A stretch of 64,000 nt of DNA, from the NCBI RefSeq assembly GCF_001758785.1, contig NZ_LROM01000087.1, positions 1-64,000 of the forward strand, read 5' to 3'. Numbering within the stretch: the first letter of the stretch is position 1; every line of letters starts with the position of its first letter. The position numbers and the translations under genes were made by a program. Positions 44,003-52,624 of the stretch are shown here, piece after piece. The DNA comes from Duganella phyllosphaerae (lineage in GTDB: Bacteria > Pseudomonadota > Gammaproteobacteria > Burkholderiales > Burkholderiaceae_D). The notes beneath the pieces were generated by a model. The model ran no database searches and was not told where the DNA came from. It worked only from the letters and a program-made list of their open reading frames with translations.

Positions 44003-44857
44003 TCAACCGATGAAGGAGTCGAATTGCAAGTCGAACTCTTGCAAGGCTTTCTGGGCATTCTGCATTTTTTTACGGAAATCGGGACCCCGTTGCAGGGCCA
44101 GTCCGACAGCAAGCACGTCGATCACCACCAGGTAGGCCAGGCGCGCCGAAATCGGTGTGTACGGATCGATGTTGAAGATCAGGTCGATAGGGATGAGCAC
44201 GGTGGCCAGGTCGGCCAGCGGCGTGCCGGACGGCGCCAGCGCAATCACATCGGCGCCACCGCGGCGCGCCAGCTTGACCGAGCGCACCAGCGACGGGCTG
44301 TTGCCGCGCTGCGAAATGGCCACCACCGCGTCGCCGGTACGCAGCAGGGCGGCGGCGATGCTGTGGATGTGCGGGTCGGCGTACGCCACCGTGGGCACAC
44401 CCGAGCGGAAGAACTTGTGCTGGGCGTCGGCGGCGACGATGCCGGACGTGCCTTGGCCGTAGAATTCGATCTTGTTGGCTTTGGACAGGATGTCGAGCGC
44501 CTTCTGGATGGCGTCGGGGTCGAGATTGTTACGCAGGTCGAGCAGGGTGTTGATCGAGCGGCTGCAAATCTTGTTGACCAGGTCGGCGGCCAGGTCGTCC
44601 TGGGTGGGCTGCTCGTTCAGGCCCGGCAGGGCCAGCGCCAGCCCCTGCGCCAGTTTCAGCTTGAACTCGTGCCAGCCGTCGTAGCCGAGGGTGCGGCAAA
44701 ACCGCACCACGGTCGGCTCCGACACTTGCGCGCTCTTGGCCAGCGCCGTGATGTTCTGGCTGACGGTCTGGCCGGGATGGTCGAGCACGGCCAGCGCGAC
44801 TTTGCGCTCCGACTTGGAGAGCGAGTCGAGCTGGGTGCGGATCGAGTCGAGCAGCAT
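44003..44857 (-). CDS. hexR: HexR-type regulator of glucose metabolism (RpiR family)
   Basis: This 284-residue protein has an RpiR helix-turn-helix (about 1-77, ALAKSAQVSEPTVVRFCRTL) and a SIS sugar-phosphate-binding domain (about 125-255, KIEFYGQGTSGIVAADAQHK and AISQRGNSPSLVRSVKLAR). HexR represses zwf, edd/eda and related genes and is released by 2-keto-3-deoxy-6-phosphogluconate. It lies 17 bp after zwf. Four HexR-like operators lie in this cluster. Confidence 0.93.
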   Translation of the reverse strand: MLLDSIRTQLDSLSKSERKVALAVLDHPGQTVSQNITALAKSAQVSEPTVVRFCRTLGYDGWHEFKLKLAQGLALALPGLNEQPTQDDLAADLVNKICSRSINTLLDLRNNLDPDAIQKALDILSKANKIEFYGQGTSGIVAADAQHKFFRSGVPTVAYADPHIHSIAAALLRTGDAVVAISQRGNSPSLVRSVKLARRGGADVIALAPSGTPLADLATVLIPIDLIFNIDPYTPISARLAYLVVIDVLAVGLALQRGPDFRKKMQNAQKALQEFDLQFDSFIG

Positions 44858-44874
44858 GCGAGTGGTCGTCCCGT

Positions 44875-46347
44875 TTAATCTTCAGGCAGCGCTTCTTCGC
44901 GCCACTGCAAACCTTCGCGGCTGATCAGCGCCGACGAGGCAGCCGGGCCCCAGGTACCGGCCGAATACGGCACCGGATAGCTGTCGTCCGATTCCCAGTG
45001 GTCGAGGATCGGCTCCACCCATTCCCACGCCGCTTCCAGTTCGTCGCCGCGCATGAACAGGGTCAGCTGGCCGCGCAGCACGTCGAGCAGCAGGCGCTCG
45101 TACGCTTCCATGCGCGGCGACTTGAACTGCTCGCGGAAGTCCAGCTCCAGCTCGGCCTGCTTCAAGCGCATGCCGTCGCCCGGCGTCTTGGCCATCAGGT
45201 TCATGCGCAGGCCTTCGTCCGGTTGCAGACGGATCACCAGCGAGTTGGGCTGGAAGCTGTTGGTCGGCTGGGCAAAGATCGAGTGCGGAATCTGCTTGAA
45301 GCGCACGACGATCTCGGCCAGGCTGTCGGCCATGCGCTTGCCGGTACGCAGGTAGAACGGCACGCCGGCCCAGCGCCAGGTATCGATCTCGGCCTTCATG
45401 GCGACAAAGGTTTCGGTGCGCGAATGTTCCGGTGCGTCGGGTTCGTCGCGGTAGCTCGGCACGGCCTTGCCATCGACGTGGCCGGCGCGGTACTGGCCGC
45501 GCACGATGTTTTGCGCCAGGGTGGTCGGGGTGAATTTTTTCAGCGAACGCAGCACCTGCAACTTGGCGTCGCGCACGGCATCCGGCGCGATCGACGTCGG
45601 TGGTTCCATCGCCACGATACACAGCAATTGCAGCAAGTGGTTTTGCAGCATGTCGCGCAAAGCGCCCGAGGTGTCGTAGTAACCCATGCGGTTGCCCACG
45701 CCCAGTTTCTCGGCGATGGTGATCTGCACGTCGGAAATCCATTCGCGGCGCCACAGCGGCTCGAACAGGATGTTGCCGAAGCGTAGGGCCAGCAGGTTCT
45801 GCACGGTTTCCTTGCCCAGGTAGTGGTCGATCCGGTAGATCTGCGATTCCTCGAAGACCTTGCCCACTTCGGCATTGATCTGCTTGGCCGAGGCCAGGTC
45901 GCGGCCCAGCGGTTTTTCCAGCACCACGCGCGAGTTCGGCGTGACCAGGCCGTTTTCCTTGAGGCTCTCGCAAATGCGGGCGAAGATGGCCGGCGGCGTG
46001 GCCAGGTAGTACACGCGGGTAATCGCGCTATCCTGGCGCAGCGCGTCGACCAGCGGCGCGTAGGTGGCGGCGTCGGTGGCGTTGAGCGAGACATACACGA
46101 TGCGCGCGGTAAAACGCGCCCACGCAGCTGGCGCCACGGCCGGCGACTTGATCAGCGGCTTCGACGTGGTCTCGACCGTGTGCAGGAACTCTTCCTGGCT
46201 GGCCTCCGCGCGGCCCACGCAAATGATGCGGGCGGTAGCGGGCAGGTCGTTGGCCACGTCGCGCGCGTACATCGCGGGCAGCAATTTGCGCATCGACAGG
46301 TCGCCGCTGCCGCCGAACAGAACCAGGTCAAAATCGGTAAGTGCCAT
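44875..46347 (-). CDS. zwf: Glucose-6-phosphate 1-dehydrogenase
   Basis: This 490-residue protein has the nucleotide-binding start LVLFGGSGDLSMRKLLPAMY. The substrate signature IYRIDHYLGKETVQNLLALR carries the catalytic Lys/His/Asp. It oxidises glucose 6-phosphate to 6-phosphogluconolactone, feeding both the Entner-Doudoroff and oxidative pentose routes. It is followed by hexR. Upstream are a sigma-70 promoter and two HexR-like sites. Confidence 0.97.
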   Translation of the reverse strand: MALTDFDLVLFGGSGDLSMRKLLPAMYARDVANDLPATARIICVGRAEASQEEFLHTVETTSKPLIKSPAVAPAAWARFTARIVYVSLNATDAATYAPLVDALRQDSAITRVYYLATPPAIFARICESLKENGLVTPNSRVVLEKPLGRDLASAKQINAEVGKVFEESQIYRIDHYLGKETVQNLLALRFGNILFEPLWRREWISDVQITIAEKLGVGNRMGYYDTSGALRDMLQNHLLQLLCIVAMEPPTSIAPDAVRDAKLQVLRSLKKFTPTTLAQNIVRGQYRAGHVDGKAVPSYRDEPDAPEHSRTETFVAMKAEIDTWRWAGVPFYLRTGKRMADSLAEIVVRFKQIPHSIFAQPTNSFQPNSLVIRLQPDEGLRMNLMAKTPGDGMRLKQAELELDFREQFKSPRMEAYERLLLDVLRGQLTLFMRGDELEAAWEWVEPILDHWESDDSYPVPYSAGTWGPAASSALISREGLQWREEALPED

Positions 46348-46381
46348 AGTGAGATCTGAAGTAAAAAAGCTGAAATGGAAG

Positions 46382-46396
46382 TGTAAATTTACTACG
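46382..46396 (-). promoter_or_regulatory. HexR-like operator 1 (zwf)
   Basis: On the minus strand the site reads CGTAGTAAATTTACA. It matches the published HexR pattern of TGTA and TACA half-sites seven bases apart with one mismatch. It covers the -10 box of zwf. Confidence 0.65.
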
Positions 46397-46414
46397 CCAA
46401 AAATCGAAAAGCAA
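46386..46414 (-). promoter_or_regulatory. Sigma-70 promoter for zwf-hexR
   Basis: On the minus strand TTGCTT (-35) and TAAATT (-10) are separated by exactly 17 bases, placing the start near 46379. The -10 box lies inside HexR-like site 1, and site 2 touches the -35 box. Binding at either site should block RNA polymerase. Confidence 0.6.
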
Positions 46415-46428
46415 GAAACTTTACTACA
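46414..46428 (-). promoter_or_regulatory. HexR-like operator 2 (zwf)
   Basis: On the minus strand the site reads TGTAGTAAAGTTTCT. The left half matches the zwf, pgi and edd sites; the right half is degenerate. It lies directly between the SMP-30 gene stop codon and the zwf -35 box. Confidence 0.5.
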
Positions 46429-47358
46429 TTATTGTCGGTATGCGGGTTCCGGGCGGCCGGCCACGTCAACTTGCAGCGCCAGCAGTTTGCCGCTGAACGG
46501 GTATTGTGCCAGTTCTTCGGCTGGCCGCGCCCCCGCGCTGGTGATATACAGCGTGCGCAAATTCGGTCCGCCGAACGCCACCATGGTCGGGCAGCGCACC
46601 GGCAGCGCGATTTCCGCCAGCACCTCGCCCTGCGGCGAGAGCTTGACGATGCGCGCGCCTTCGAACAGCGCACTCCAGTAATTGCCTTCGCTGTCGACCG
46701 CGCCGCCGTCCGGGCGGCCGCCGTAATTGTTGGCCTTGTCCGCAGAAAATTGCCGGAACACGTGCTCGGCGCCGACCGTGCCGTTGGCCACATCGTAGTC
46801 GAAACGGCGCAGCAGGTGGGCGCTGGTGTCGGCGTGGTACATGGTTTTCTGATCGGGGCTGAAGGCCAGGCCGTTGGAATTGGTCATGCCGCCGGTCCAG
46901 GCGCAGCGCAATTTGCCCTGTTCCAGCACGTACATCGCGGCGGCCGGCTGGTCGCGTGGCTCGTAGATGGTGCCGATCCAGTAGCGCCCGGCGCCATCGA
47001 CCTTGCCGTCGTTGAAGCGGGTGATTGCGGTGTCGTAAGGGGCGGGGGCGATCACGGTGGTGCGGGCCTCGGTGGCGCCGATGTCGGTGGCGCTTGCCCC
47101 GGTGCTGGCGGTGTCGAGATGCAGCACGCCGTTGCGGGTGGCGACGATCAGGCCGCCACTGTCGGCAATCGCCAGGCTGGCCGGTTCGCTCTCGAGCAGC
47201 CATTGATGATGCGCGCCGCTGGCCGGATCGAGCCGGTGCACGGTGCGCGCCGGGATATCGACCCAGTACAGCACCTGCTCATCGGCATGCCACAGCGGCG
47301 ACTCGCCGGTTTGCATGACGGCGTCGTAGGCGACTTGAATGATGGGAGTATTTTCCAT
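46429..47358 (-). CDS. SMP-30/gluconolactonase/LRE family lactonase
   Basis: This 309-residue protein is a six-bladed propeller of the SMP-30 family. Metal-ligand positions are visible: Glu in TGESPLWHADEQVLYWVD, Asn in GGMTNSNGLAFSPDQKTMYH, and Asp in YGGRPDGGAVDSEGNYW. Such enzymes open sugar lactones. Its place between pgi and zwf suggests that it hydrolyses 6-phosphogluconolactone or gluconolactone, and no pgl gene is seen in the cluster. ATG 47358 is chosen; upstream sequence is palindromic repeat, not coding. Confidence 0.85.
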   Translation of the reverse strand: MENTPIIQVAYDAVMQTGESPLWHADEQVLYWVDIPARTVHRLDPASGAHHQWLLESEPASLAIADSGGLIVATRNGVLHLDTASTGASATDIGATEARTTVIAPAPYDTAITRFNDGKVDGAGRYWIGTIYEPRDQPAAAMYVLEQGKLRCAWTGGMTNSNGLAFSPDQKTMYHADTSAHLLRRFDYDVANGTVGAEHVFRQFSADKANNYGGRPDGGAVDSEGNYWSALFEGARIVKLSPQGEVLAEIALPVRCPTMVAFGGPNLRTLYITSAGARPAEELAQYPFSGKLLALQVDVAGRPEPAYRQ

Positions 47359-47374
47359 TTTCGTTATCCTCAAG

Positions 47375-47482
47375 TCCGTCATCCCCGCGCACGCGAGGAT
47401 CCATAGGACGGCTGTGCACAGTTTGCTCGTGCCAATTCGGTTCAAGCTCGGTATGGATCCCCGCATTCGCGAGGATGACGGA
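47375..47482. repeat. Compound inverted repeat built from two palindrome copies
   Basis: TCCGTCATCCCCGCGCACGC and its near-complement, ending GCGAGGATGACGGA (47466-47482), face each other about 50 bp apart. Each copy is a small palindrome in its own right, with inner ends GGATCCAT and ATGGATCC also complementary. The ~108-bp unit fills most of the pgi to SMP-30 gap. It looks like a miniature palindromic element. Confidence 0.7.
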
Positions 47483-47503
47483 TAAAGTGATTGCAGCTAG
47501 AAA

Positions 47504-49153
47504 TTAAAGATGCTGCGCCGCTTTCGCCATGATGATCAACCCATTGGTCGAACTGTCATGACGCGCCGGTTGGATCTCGCCTTGCAGCTCGGCCTGGATA
47601 TTCTTGGCCAGCACCTTGCCCAGCTCCACGCCCCACTGGTCGAAACTGTTGACATCCCAGATCACGCCCTGTACGAACGTCTTGTGCTCGTACAACGCAA
47701 TCAGCGCGCCCAGGGTCAAGGGCGTCAACTGATCCATCAGGATGGTGTTCGATGGCCGGTTGCCAGGGAAAGTCTTGTGCGGCACCAGTTCTTCGATCTC
47801 GGTCGCCGAGAGCTTTTGCGCGGTCAGATCGGCGCGCACTTCGTCGCCGGTCTTGCCGGTCATGAAGGCTTCGGACTGGGCGAAGCAGTTGGCCAGCAGG
47901 GCATCGTGGTGGCCCGGCAGGTCGTGGGTGGCGCGCAGCGCCGCGATGAAATCGATCGGCGTGATGTCGGTGCCCTGGTGCAGCAGCTGGAAATACGCGT
48001 GCTGGGCGTTGGTGCCGCATTCGCCCCACACCACCGGGCAGGTGGCGGTATCGACCGCGGCGCCGCCACGGGTGACGCGCTTGCCGTTGCTTTCCATGTC
48101 CAGCTGTTGCAGGTAGGCGGGGAAGCGATTGAGGTCCTGGTGGTACGGCGCGATCGACAGCGAGCCGGCATCCAAAAATTCGCGGTTCCAGAAGCCCACC
48201 ATGGCCAGCAGCACCGGCATGTTCTGCTCGAGTGGCGCCTCGCGGAAATGTTCGTCCATGGCATGGGCGCCAGCGAGGAAGTCGCTGAAGTAGCCGAAAC
48301 CGACCGCCAGCGCCACCGACAGGCCGATCGCCGACCAGACCGAGTAGCGGCCACCGACCCAGTCCCAGAACGGGAACATATTGGCCGGGTCGATGCCGAA
48401 GGCTTTGACCGACTCGAGGTTGGTGGAAACTGCCACGAAGTGGCGCGCCAGGTCGGCCTCGGTGGCGGACTGCAGGAACCAGCTGCGCGCGGTGTTCGCG
48501 TTGAGCATGGTTTCAGCGGTGGTAAAGGTTTTCGAGGCGATGATGAACAGCGTGGTTTCCGGGTTGACCTGCGCCAGCGCAGCGTCCATGTCGTGGCCAT
48601 CGACGTTGGAGACGAAATGCATCTTCAGGCGCGGGTGGGCAAACGAGCGCAGCGCCAGCACCGCCATTTTCGGACCCAGGTCCGAGCCGCCGATGCCGAC
48701 GTTGACGATGTCGGTGATCGGCTTGCCGCTGTAGCCGAGCCAGGTGCCGTTGCGTACCTTGTCGGTGAAGTCGCGCACCTGGTCGAGTACGGCGTGCACA
48801 TCGGGCACCACGTCGCGGCCATCGATCACCAGGCTTTTGCCGCGCGGCAAACGCAGGGCGGTATGCAGCACGGCGCGATGTTCGGTAAGATTGATCTTGT
48901 CACCACGCAGCATGGCGTCGCGCTGCGTGTCCACGCCGCGCTCGCGGGCCAGGTCGATCAGCCGGGCCATGGTGTCGGCGTCGAGGCGGTTCTTCGAATA
49001 GTCGAGGAACAGGCCGGCGGCATCCACGGTCAGTTGCGGAAAGCGCTGGTCGTTGTCGGCAAACAGCTGGCGCATCTGCCACTGGCGGGCGTCAACGGCG
49101 TGGGCTGCAAGGGCTTGGTAGCTGGCGGTCGAGGTAAGGGCAGGTTGGCGCAT
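47504..49153 (-). CDS. pgi: Glucose-6-phosphate isomerase
   Basis: This 549-residue protein contains IVNVGIGGSDLGPKMAVLAL and the signatures FWDWVGGRYSVWSAIGLS and LYEHKTFVQGVIWDVNSFDQ. It converts glucose 6-phosphate and fructose 6-phosphate. It heads the pgi, SMP-30, zwf, hexR series on the minus strand. A HexR-like site lies 58-72 bp upstream. Confidence 0.97.
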   Translation of the reverse strand: MRQPALTSTASYQALAAHAVDARQWQMRQLFADNDQRFPQLTVDAAGLFLDYSKNRLDADTMARLIDLARERGVDTQRDAMLRGDKINLTEHRAVLHTALRLPRGKSLVIDGRDVVPDVHAVLDQVRDFTDKVRNGTWLGYSGKPITDIVNVGIGGSDLGPKMAVLALRSFAHPRLKMHFVSNVDGHDMDAALAQVNPETTLFIIASKTFTTAETMLNANTARSWFLQSATEADLARHFVAVSTNLESVKAFGIDPANMFPFWDWVGGRYSVWSAIGLSVALAVGFGYFSDFLAGAHAMDEHFREAPLEQNMPVLLAMVGFWNREFLDAGSLSIAPYHQDLNRFPAYLQQLDMESNGKRVTRGGAAVDTATCPVVWGECGTNAQHAYFQLLHQGTDITPIDFIAALRATHDLPGHHDALLANCFAQSEAFMTGKTGDEVRADLTAQKLSATEIEELVPHKTFPGNRPSNTILMDQLTPLTLGALIALYEHKTFVQGVIWDVNSFDQWGVELGKVLAKNIQAELQGEIQPARHDSSTNGLIIMAKAAQHL

Positions 49154-49210
49154 AGTGTTGGGCGTCGGATGGAAGTAAGAATAAGATGGTTGAATAATAC
49201 AGGAAAAAGC

Positions 49211-49225
49211 GGTAAATTCACTACG
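49211..49225 (-). promoter_or_regulatory. HexR-like operator (pgi)
   Basis: On the minus strand CGTAGTGAATTTACC matches the zwf and edd sites at 12 of 15 or more positions. TATTAT about 20 bases downstream is a -10 candidate, so the site would sit at the -35 region of pgi. Confidence 0.55.
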
Positions 49226-49367
49226 GTTCTGTTGAGATTATGGAATTTTATCAGGTGTGAAGGTCGGTTTTTCTCCGCAATAATCAGCTAGCCAAGTTAG
49301 ACAAAACAGCTCGCCAAGCTAGGCAGGGTAACGAATCCCGCCCGAAAAATCGCTGGCTGCGCCATTT

Positions 49368-49382
49368 TGTAGTAAAATTTCA
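49368..49382 (+). promoter_or_regulatory. HexR-like operator (edd-eda)
   Basis: TGTAGTAAAATTTCA lies 24 bp ahead of the edd ATG and shares TGTAGTAAA with site 2 of zwf. It is the only such site on the plus-strand side. It overlaps the TAAAAT that may serve as a -10 box. Confidence 0.6.
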
Positions 49383-49406
49383 TAAGTTAATCGATAAGGA
49401 ATCAAC

Positions 49407-51329
49407 ATGGCCTTGCATCCCGTACTGGAATCCGTCACCGCGCGCATCATTGCGCGTAGCAAACCTTCGCGCGGCGCCTATCTTGCGCATCTCGACGCAG
49501 CGCGCGTGAAGGGCGTGCAGCGCGGCACGCTGGCATGTACCAACCTGGCGCACGGCTTTGCCGCCTTCCCCGCCAACGATAAGCTGTCGCTCAAGGAACT
49601 GAAAAAGCCGTCGGTGGCGATCGTTTCCGCCTATAACGACATGCTCTCCGCGCACCAGCCGTTCGAGGGCTTCCCGGCGCTGATCAAGGATGCCGTGCGC
49701 GAAGTGGGCGCCGTCGCCCAGTTTGCCGGCGGCACGCCTGCCATGTGTGACGGCGTCACGCAAGGCCAGCCCGGCATGGAATTGTCGCTGTTCTCGCGTG
49801 ACGCCATCGCCATGTCCACCGCGATTGCGCTGTCGCACAATATGTTCGACTCGGCCGTGTACCTGGGTGTGTGCGACAAGATCGTGCCGGGCCTGCTGAT
49901 CGGCGCGCTGCACTTCGGCCATTTGCCTGCCGTGTTCGTGCCGGCCGGCCCGATGACCACTGGCCTGTCCAACTCCGAAAAAGCCAAGATTCGCCAGCTG
50001 TATGCGCAAGGCAAGGTCGGCCGCGCCGAATTGCTCGAAGGCGAATCGCAGTCGTACCACGGCGCCGGCACCTGCACCTTCTACGGCACCGCCAACAGCA
50101 ACCAGATGCTGATGGAAGTGATGGGCCTGCACTTGCCGGGCGCCGCCTTCATCACCCCCAACACGCCGCTGCGCGCCGAGCTGACCCGTGCCGCCGCCCG
50201 CCGCGCCGCCGTCATCAGCGCGCAGTCGGACGAATACCTGCCGGTCGGCCACGTGGTCGATGAAAAAGCCATCGTCAACGCCATCGTCGCGCTGCTCACC
50301 ACCGGTGGTTCGACCAATCACACGCTGCACCTGGTGGCCATTGCCAAGGCAGCCGGCATCGTGATCGACTGGGACGACTTCGACGAGCTGTCGAAAGTGG
50401 TGCCGCTGCTCACCCGCATCTACCCGAACGGCAACGCCGACGTCAATCACTTCCACGCCGCTGGCGGTACCGGTTTCGTGATTCGCGAACTGCTCGACGG
50501 CGGCCTGCTGCACGACGACGTCACCACCATTCTGGGCAAGGGCCTGCGCGCGCACTGCACCGAACCGTTCCTGGGAGAAAACGGCCAGGGCGTGGTGTGG
50601 AAAGCGGCGCCCGAGCAGTCGGGCGACGAGGCGGTGCTGCGCAAGATCACCGCGCCGTTCTCGCCCGATGGCGGCACCGTGCTGGTCAAGGGCAACCTGG
50701 GCCGCGCCGTGATGAAGGTGTCGGCCGTCAAGCCCGAGCACCAGACCGTGGAAGCGCCTGCGCTGGTCTTCAACTCGCAGGAAGATTTCATGGAAGCGTA
50801 CAAGGCCGGCCAGCTCGACCGCGATTTTGTCGCCGTGCTGCGCTTCCAGGGCCCGCGCGCCAACGGCATGCCGGAACTGCACGCCTTGACGCCAGCGCTG
50901 GCCAACCTGCAAGACGCCGGCCGCCACGTGGCGCTGGTGACCGACGGCCGCATGTCGGGCGCGTCGGGCAAGGTGCCGGCAGCGATCCACGTCTCGCCGG
51001 AAATTTTGGCGGGCGGACCGCTGGGTCGCGTGCGCGATGGCGACATCATCCGCGTGTGCGCCCGCACCGGTACGCTCGAAGCGAAAGTGGAGGCGTCGGT
51101 CTGGGCTGCGCGTGAACAGGCCACCGCCGACCTGACGCCGAACAGCGTGGGCATGGGCCGCGAACTGTTCGCCATGTTCCGTCACAGCGTGTCCGAAGCG
51201 GAGCAGGGCGCCACCACCTTCCCGCTGCCGTCGCCGATTCCAACCGTCGTCGGCCTGCATGACAAAGATCCGGTAGGTAACACCGTGCCGGGTTCCGATG
51301 AAGATTTCTCGATGAAGAAAGAAGCGTAA
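49407..51329 (+). CDS. edd: Phosphogluconate dehydratase
   Basis: This 640-residue protein is an IlvD/Edd-family dehydratase. It contains [20 protein letters not shown] and [20 protein letters not shown], which carry cluster-ligand Cys residues, and [20 protein letters not shown] near the C-terminus. It converts 6-phosphogluconate to KDPG, the first step unique to the Entner-Doudoroff pathway. It lies 3 bp ahead of eda. A HexR-like operator stands just upstream. Confidence 0.97.
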   Translation: MALHPVLESVTARIIARSKPSRGAYLAHLDAARVKGVQRGTLACTNLAHGFAAFPANDKLSLKELKKPSVAIVSAYNDMLSAHQPFEGFPALIKDAVREVGAVAQFAGGTPAMCDGVTQGQPGMELSLFSRDAIAMSTAIALSHNMFDSAVYLGVCDKIVPGLLIGALHFGHLPAVFVPAGPMTTGLSNSEKAKIRQLYAQGKVGRAELLEGESQSYHGAGTCTFYGTANSNQMLMEVMGLHLPGAAFITPNTPLRAELTRAAARRAAVISAQSDEYLPVGHVVDEKAIVNAIVALLTTGGSTNHTLHLVAIAKAAGIVIDWDDFDELSKVVPLLTRIYPNGNADVNHFHAAGGTGFVIRELLDGGLLHDDVTTILGKGLRAHCTEPFLGENGQGVVWKAAPEQSGDEAVLRKITAPFSPDGGTVLVKGNLGRAVMKVSAVKPEHQTVEAPALVFNSQEDFMEAYKAGQLDRDFVAVLRFQGPRANGMPELHALTPALANLQDAGRHVALVTDGRMSGASGKVPAAIHVSPEILAGGPLGRVRDGDIIRVCARTGTLEAKVEASVWAAREQATADLTPNSVGMGRELFAMFRHSVSEAEQGATTFPLPSPIPTVVGLHDKDPVGNTVPGSDEDFSMKKEA

Positions 51330-51332
51330 ATC

Positions 51333-51959
51333 ATGACCATGACTCTGCTCGACATTATGCGTACTTCCGCCGTGATCCCCGTGATCGCGATCGACGAACC
51401 CGAACACGCGGTACCGCTGGCCAAGGCGCTGGTCGCCGGCGGCATCCGGGTGCTGGAAGTGACCCTGCGCACCAAACACGGCCTGGCTGCCATTCGCGCC
51501 ATGTCCGAGGTGGAAGGCGCCATCGTTGGCGTCGGCACCTTGACCCTGCCGGAAGAATTCGCTGCCGCGCGCGACGCCGGCGCCGTCTTCGGCGTCTCGC
51601 CGGGCCTGACCGCCGCCCTGATCCAGGCAGCGAAATCGAGCGGCCTGCCGCTGCTGCCGGGCGTGATGACGCCGTCCGAAGTGATGGCTGCACGCGAACA
51701 CGGCTTCAAGCAACTGAAACTGTTCCCGGCCGTGCCTGCCGGCGGCGTGGGCATGCTCAACGCCATCAACGGCCCGCTGCCGGACGTGACGTTCTGCCCC
51801 ACCGGCGGCATCTCGCAAGAGACCGCCGGCCAGTTCCTCAAGCTGAAAAACGTCGCCTGCGTGGGCGGCTCGTGGCTGACCCCGAAAGACGCGATTGCGG
51901 CCGGCGACTGGGAGCGCATCACCGACCTGGCCAAGGCGGCCAGCGGCCTGCGCATCTAA
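51333..51959 (+). CDS. eda: KDPG aldolase (2-keto-3-deoxy-6-phosphogluconate aldolase)
   Basis: This 208-residue protein contains [20 protein letters not shown] with the catalytic Glu and [20 protein letters not shown] with the Schiff-base Lys. [20 protein letters not shown] also fits the family. It splits KDPG to pyruvate and glyceraldehyde 3-phosphate. It follows edd by 3 bp and is followed by a strong terminator. Confidence 0.97.
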   Translation: MTMTLLDIMRTSAVIPVIAIDEPEHAVPLAKALVAGGIRVLEVTLRTKHGLAAIRAMSEVEGAIVGVGTLTLPEEFAAARDAGAVFGVSPGLTAALIQAAKSSGLPLLPGVMTPSEVMAAREHGFKQLKLFPAVPAGGVGMLNAINGPLPDVTFCPTGGISQETAGQFLKLKNVACVGGSWLTPKDAIAAGDWERITDLAKAASGLRI

Positions 51960-51970
51960 GTGCTTGATCA

Positions 51971-51998
51971 AAAACGACGCTGCGGCGTCGTTTTTTTT
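51971..51998. terminator. Bidirectional terminator between eda and brnA
   Basis: AAAACGACGC, a TGCG loop and GCGTCGTTTT form a 10-bp stem. A run of eight T residues follows on the plus strand and a shorter T-run on the minus strand. It ends edd-eda and could also end the convergent brnTA unit. Confidence 0.93.
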
Positions 51999-52002
51999 GA
52001 CC

Positions 52003-52272
52003 TCAGGCGCCGAGGGGTTTGAGCGCCGCCAGTTCTTCCTTGAGCACCTTGCGCAAGCTGGCCACGGTCAGCGTCGGGCCTTGTGGCGGCTGCATCGCCT
52101 TGCGCAGATCGGCGTTGATCAGGGTTTGATAGCCGATGCCCTGCGCCTCGGCCTGCTCGCGGAAAAACGCCAGCACGTCGTCGTCGAGCATGATGGTGAT
52201 GCGGCTTTTGCCAGCGGTGGCTGGCACCACCGCGCCGCGTTTGCCTTCGGTAAAATCGTAATCATTGCGCAT
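52003..52272 (-). CDS. brnA: BrnA-type antitoxin
   Basis: This 89-residue protein contains KSRITIMLDDDVLAFFREQA and GIGYQTLINADLRKAM, the BrnA ribbon-helix-helix region. BrnA binds and neutralises BrnT and represses the shared promoter. It lies downstream of brnT on the minus strand, the usual order. In this window brnT reads out of frame through most of it (154 bp of overlap). Confidence 0.88.
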   Translation of the reverse strand: MRNDYDFTEGKRGAVVPATAGKSRITIMLDDDVLAFFREQAEAQGIGYQTLINADLRKAMQPPQGPTLTVASLRKVLKEELAALKPLGA

Positions 52273-52556
52273 GATATGTCCTTGTCTCGCCTCGTCTCGC
52301 CTTTGCTGGCCTTGCGCGCGGAGATGAGCCGGATGTGCTCGCCGCGCGTGGTGTACACCACGATCAACAATCGTCCGTTGGCATCGGCGCCAAGCGTGAC
52401 GAAACGCTGCTCGCCGAAGGTGTCGGGATCCTCGACCGTCACCGCCATCAAATCGTGCAATGCTTCCTCCGCCTGGGCGAAGCTGACGCCGTGCTTGGCA
52501 TGGTTCAGCTTGGCCTTGAACGGATCGAATTCAATGGTTGTTTCAGGATTATGCAT
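52119..52556 (-). CDS. brnT: BrnT-type toxin with a probable frameshifted C-terminus
   Basis: The first ~95 residues match BrnT RNase toxins: IEFDPFKAKLNHAKHGVSFA, GEQRFVTLGADANGRLLIVV and RLISARKASKGETR. The remaining ~50 residues are the shifted reading of brnA and match nothing. A near-perfect 10-nt tandem repeat (GTCTCGCCTC GTCTCGCCTT, 52284-52303) lies where homology ends. Removing one copy gives a protein ending RKASKGETRTYHAQ, with its stop codon 8 to 10 bases into brnA. The toxin may thus be altered or inactive. Confidence 0.8.
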   Translation of the reverse strand: MHNPETTIEFDPFKAKLNHAKHGVSFAQAEEALHDLMAVTVEDPDTFGEQRFVTLGADANGRLLIVVYTTRGEHIRLISARKASKGETRRDKDISCAMITILPKANAARWCQPPLAKAASPSCSTTTCWRFSASRPRRRASAIKP

Positions 52557-52624
52557 ATCCTATACATATACTGCAAGCGCTGCCGGAGATTTTGATGCGC
52601 CGCAAGCGCAGCGCACCCCAATAG

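Noticed and set aside
49380-51971. An ~860-codon minus-strand frame opposite edd-eda
   Set aside because: It is antisense shadow; edd and eda motifs are intact on the plus strand.
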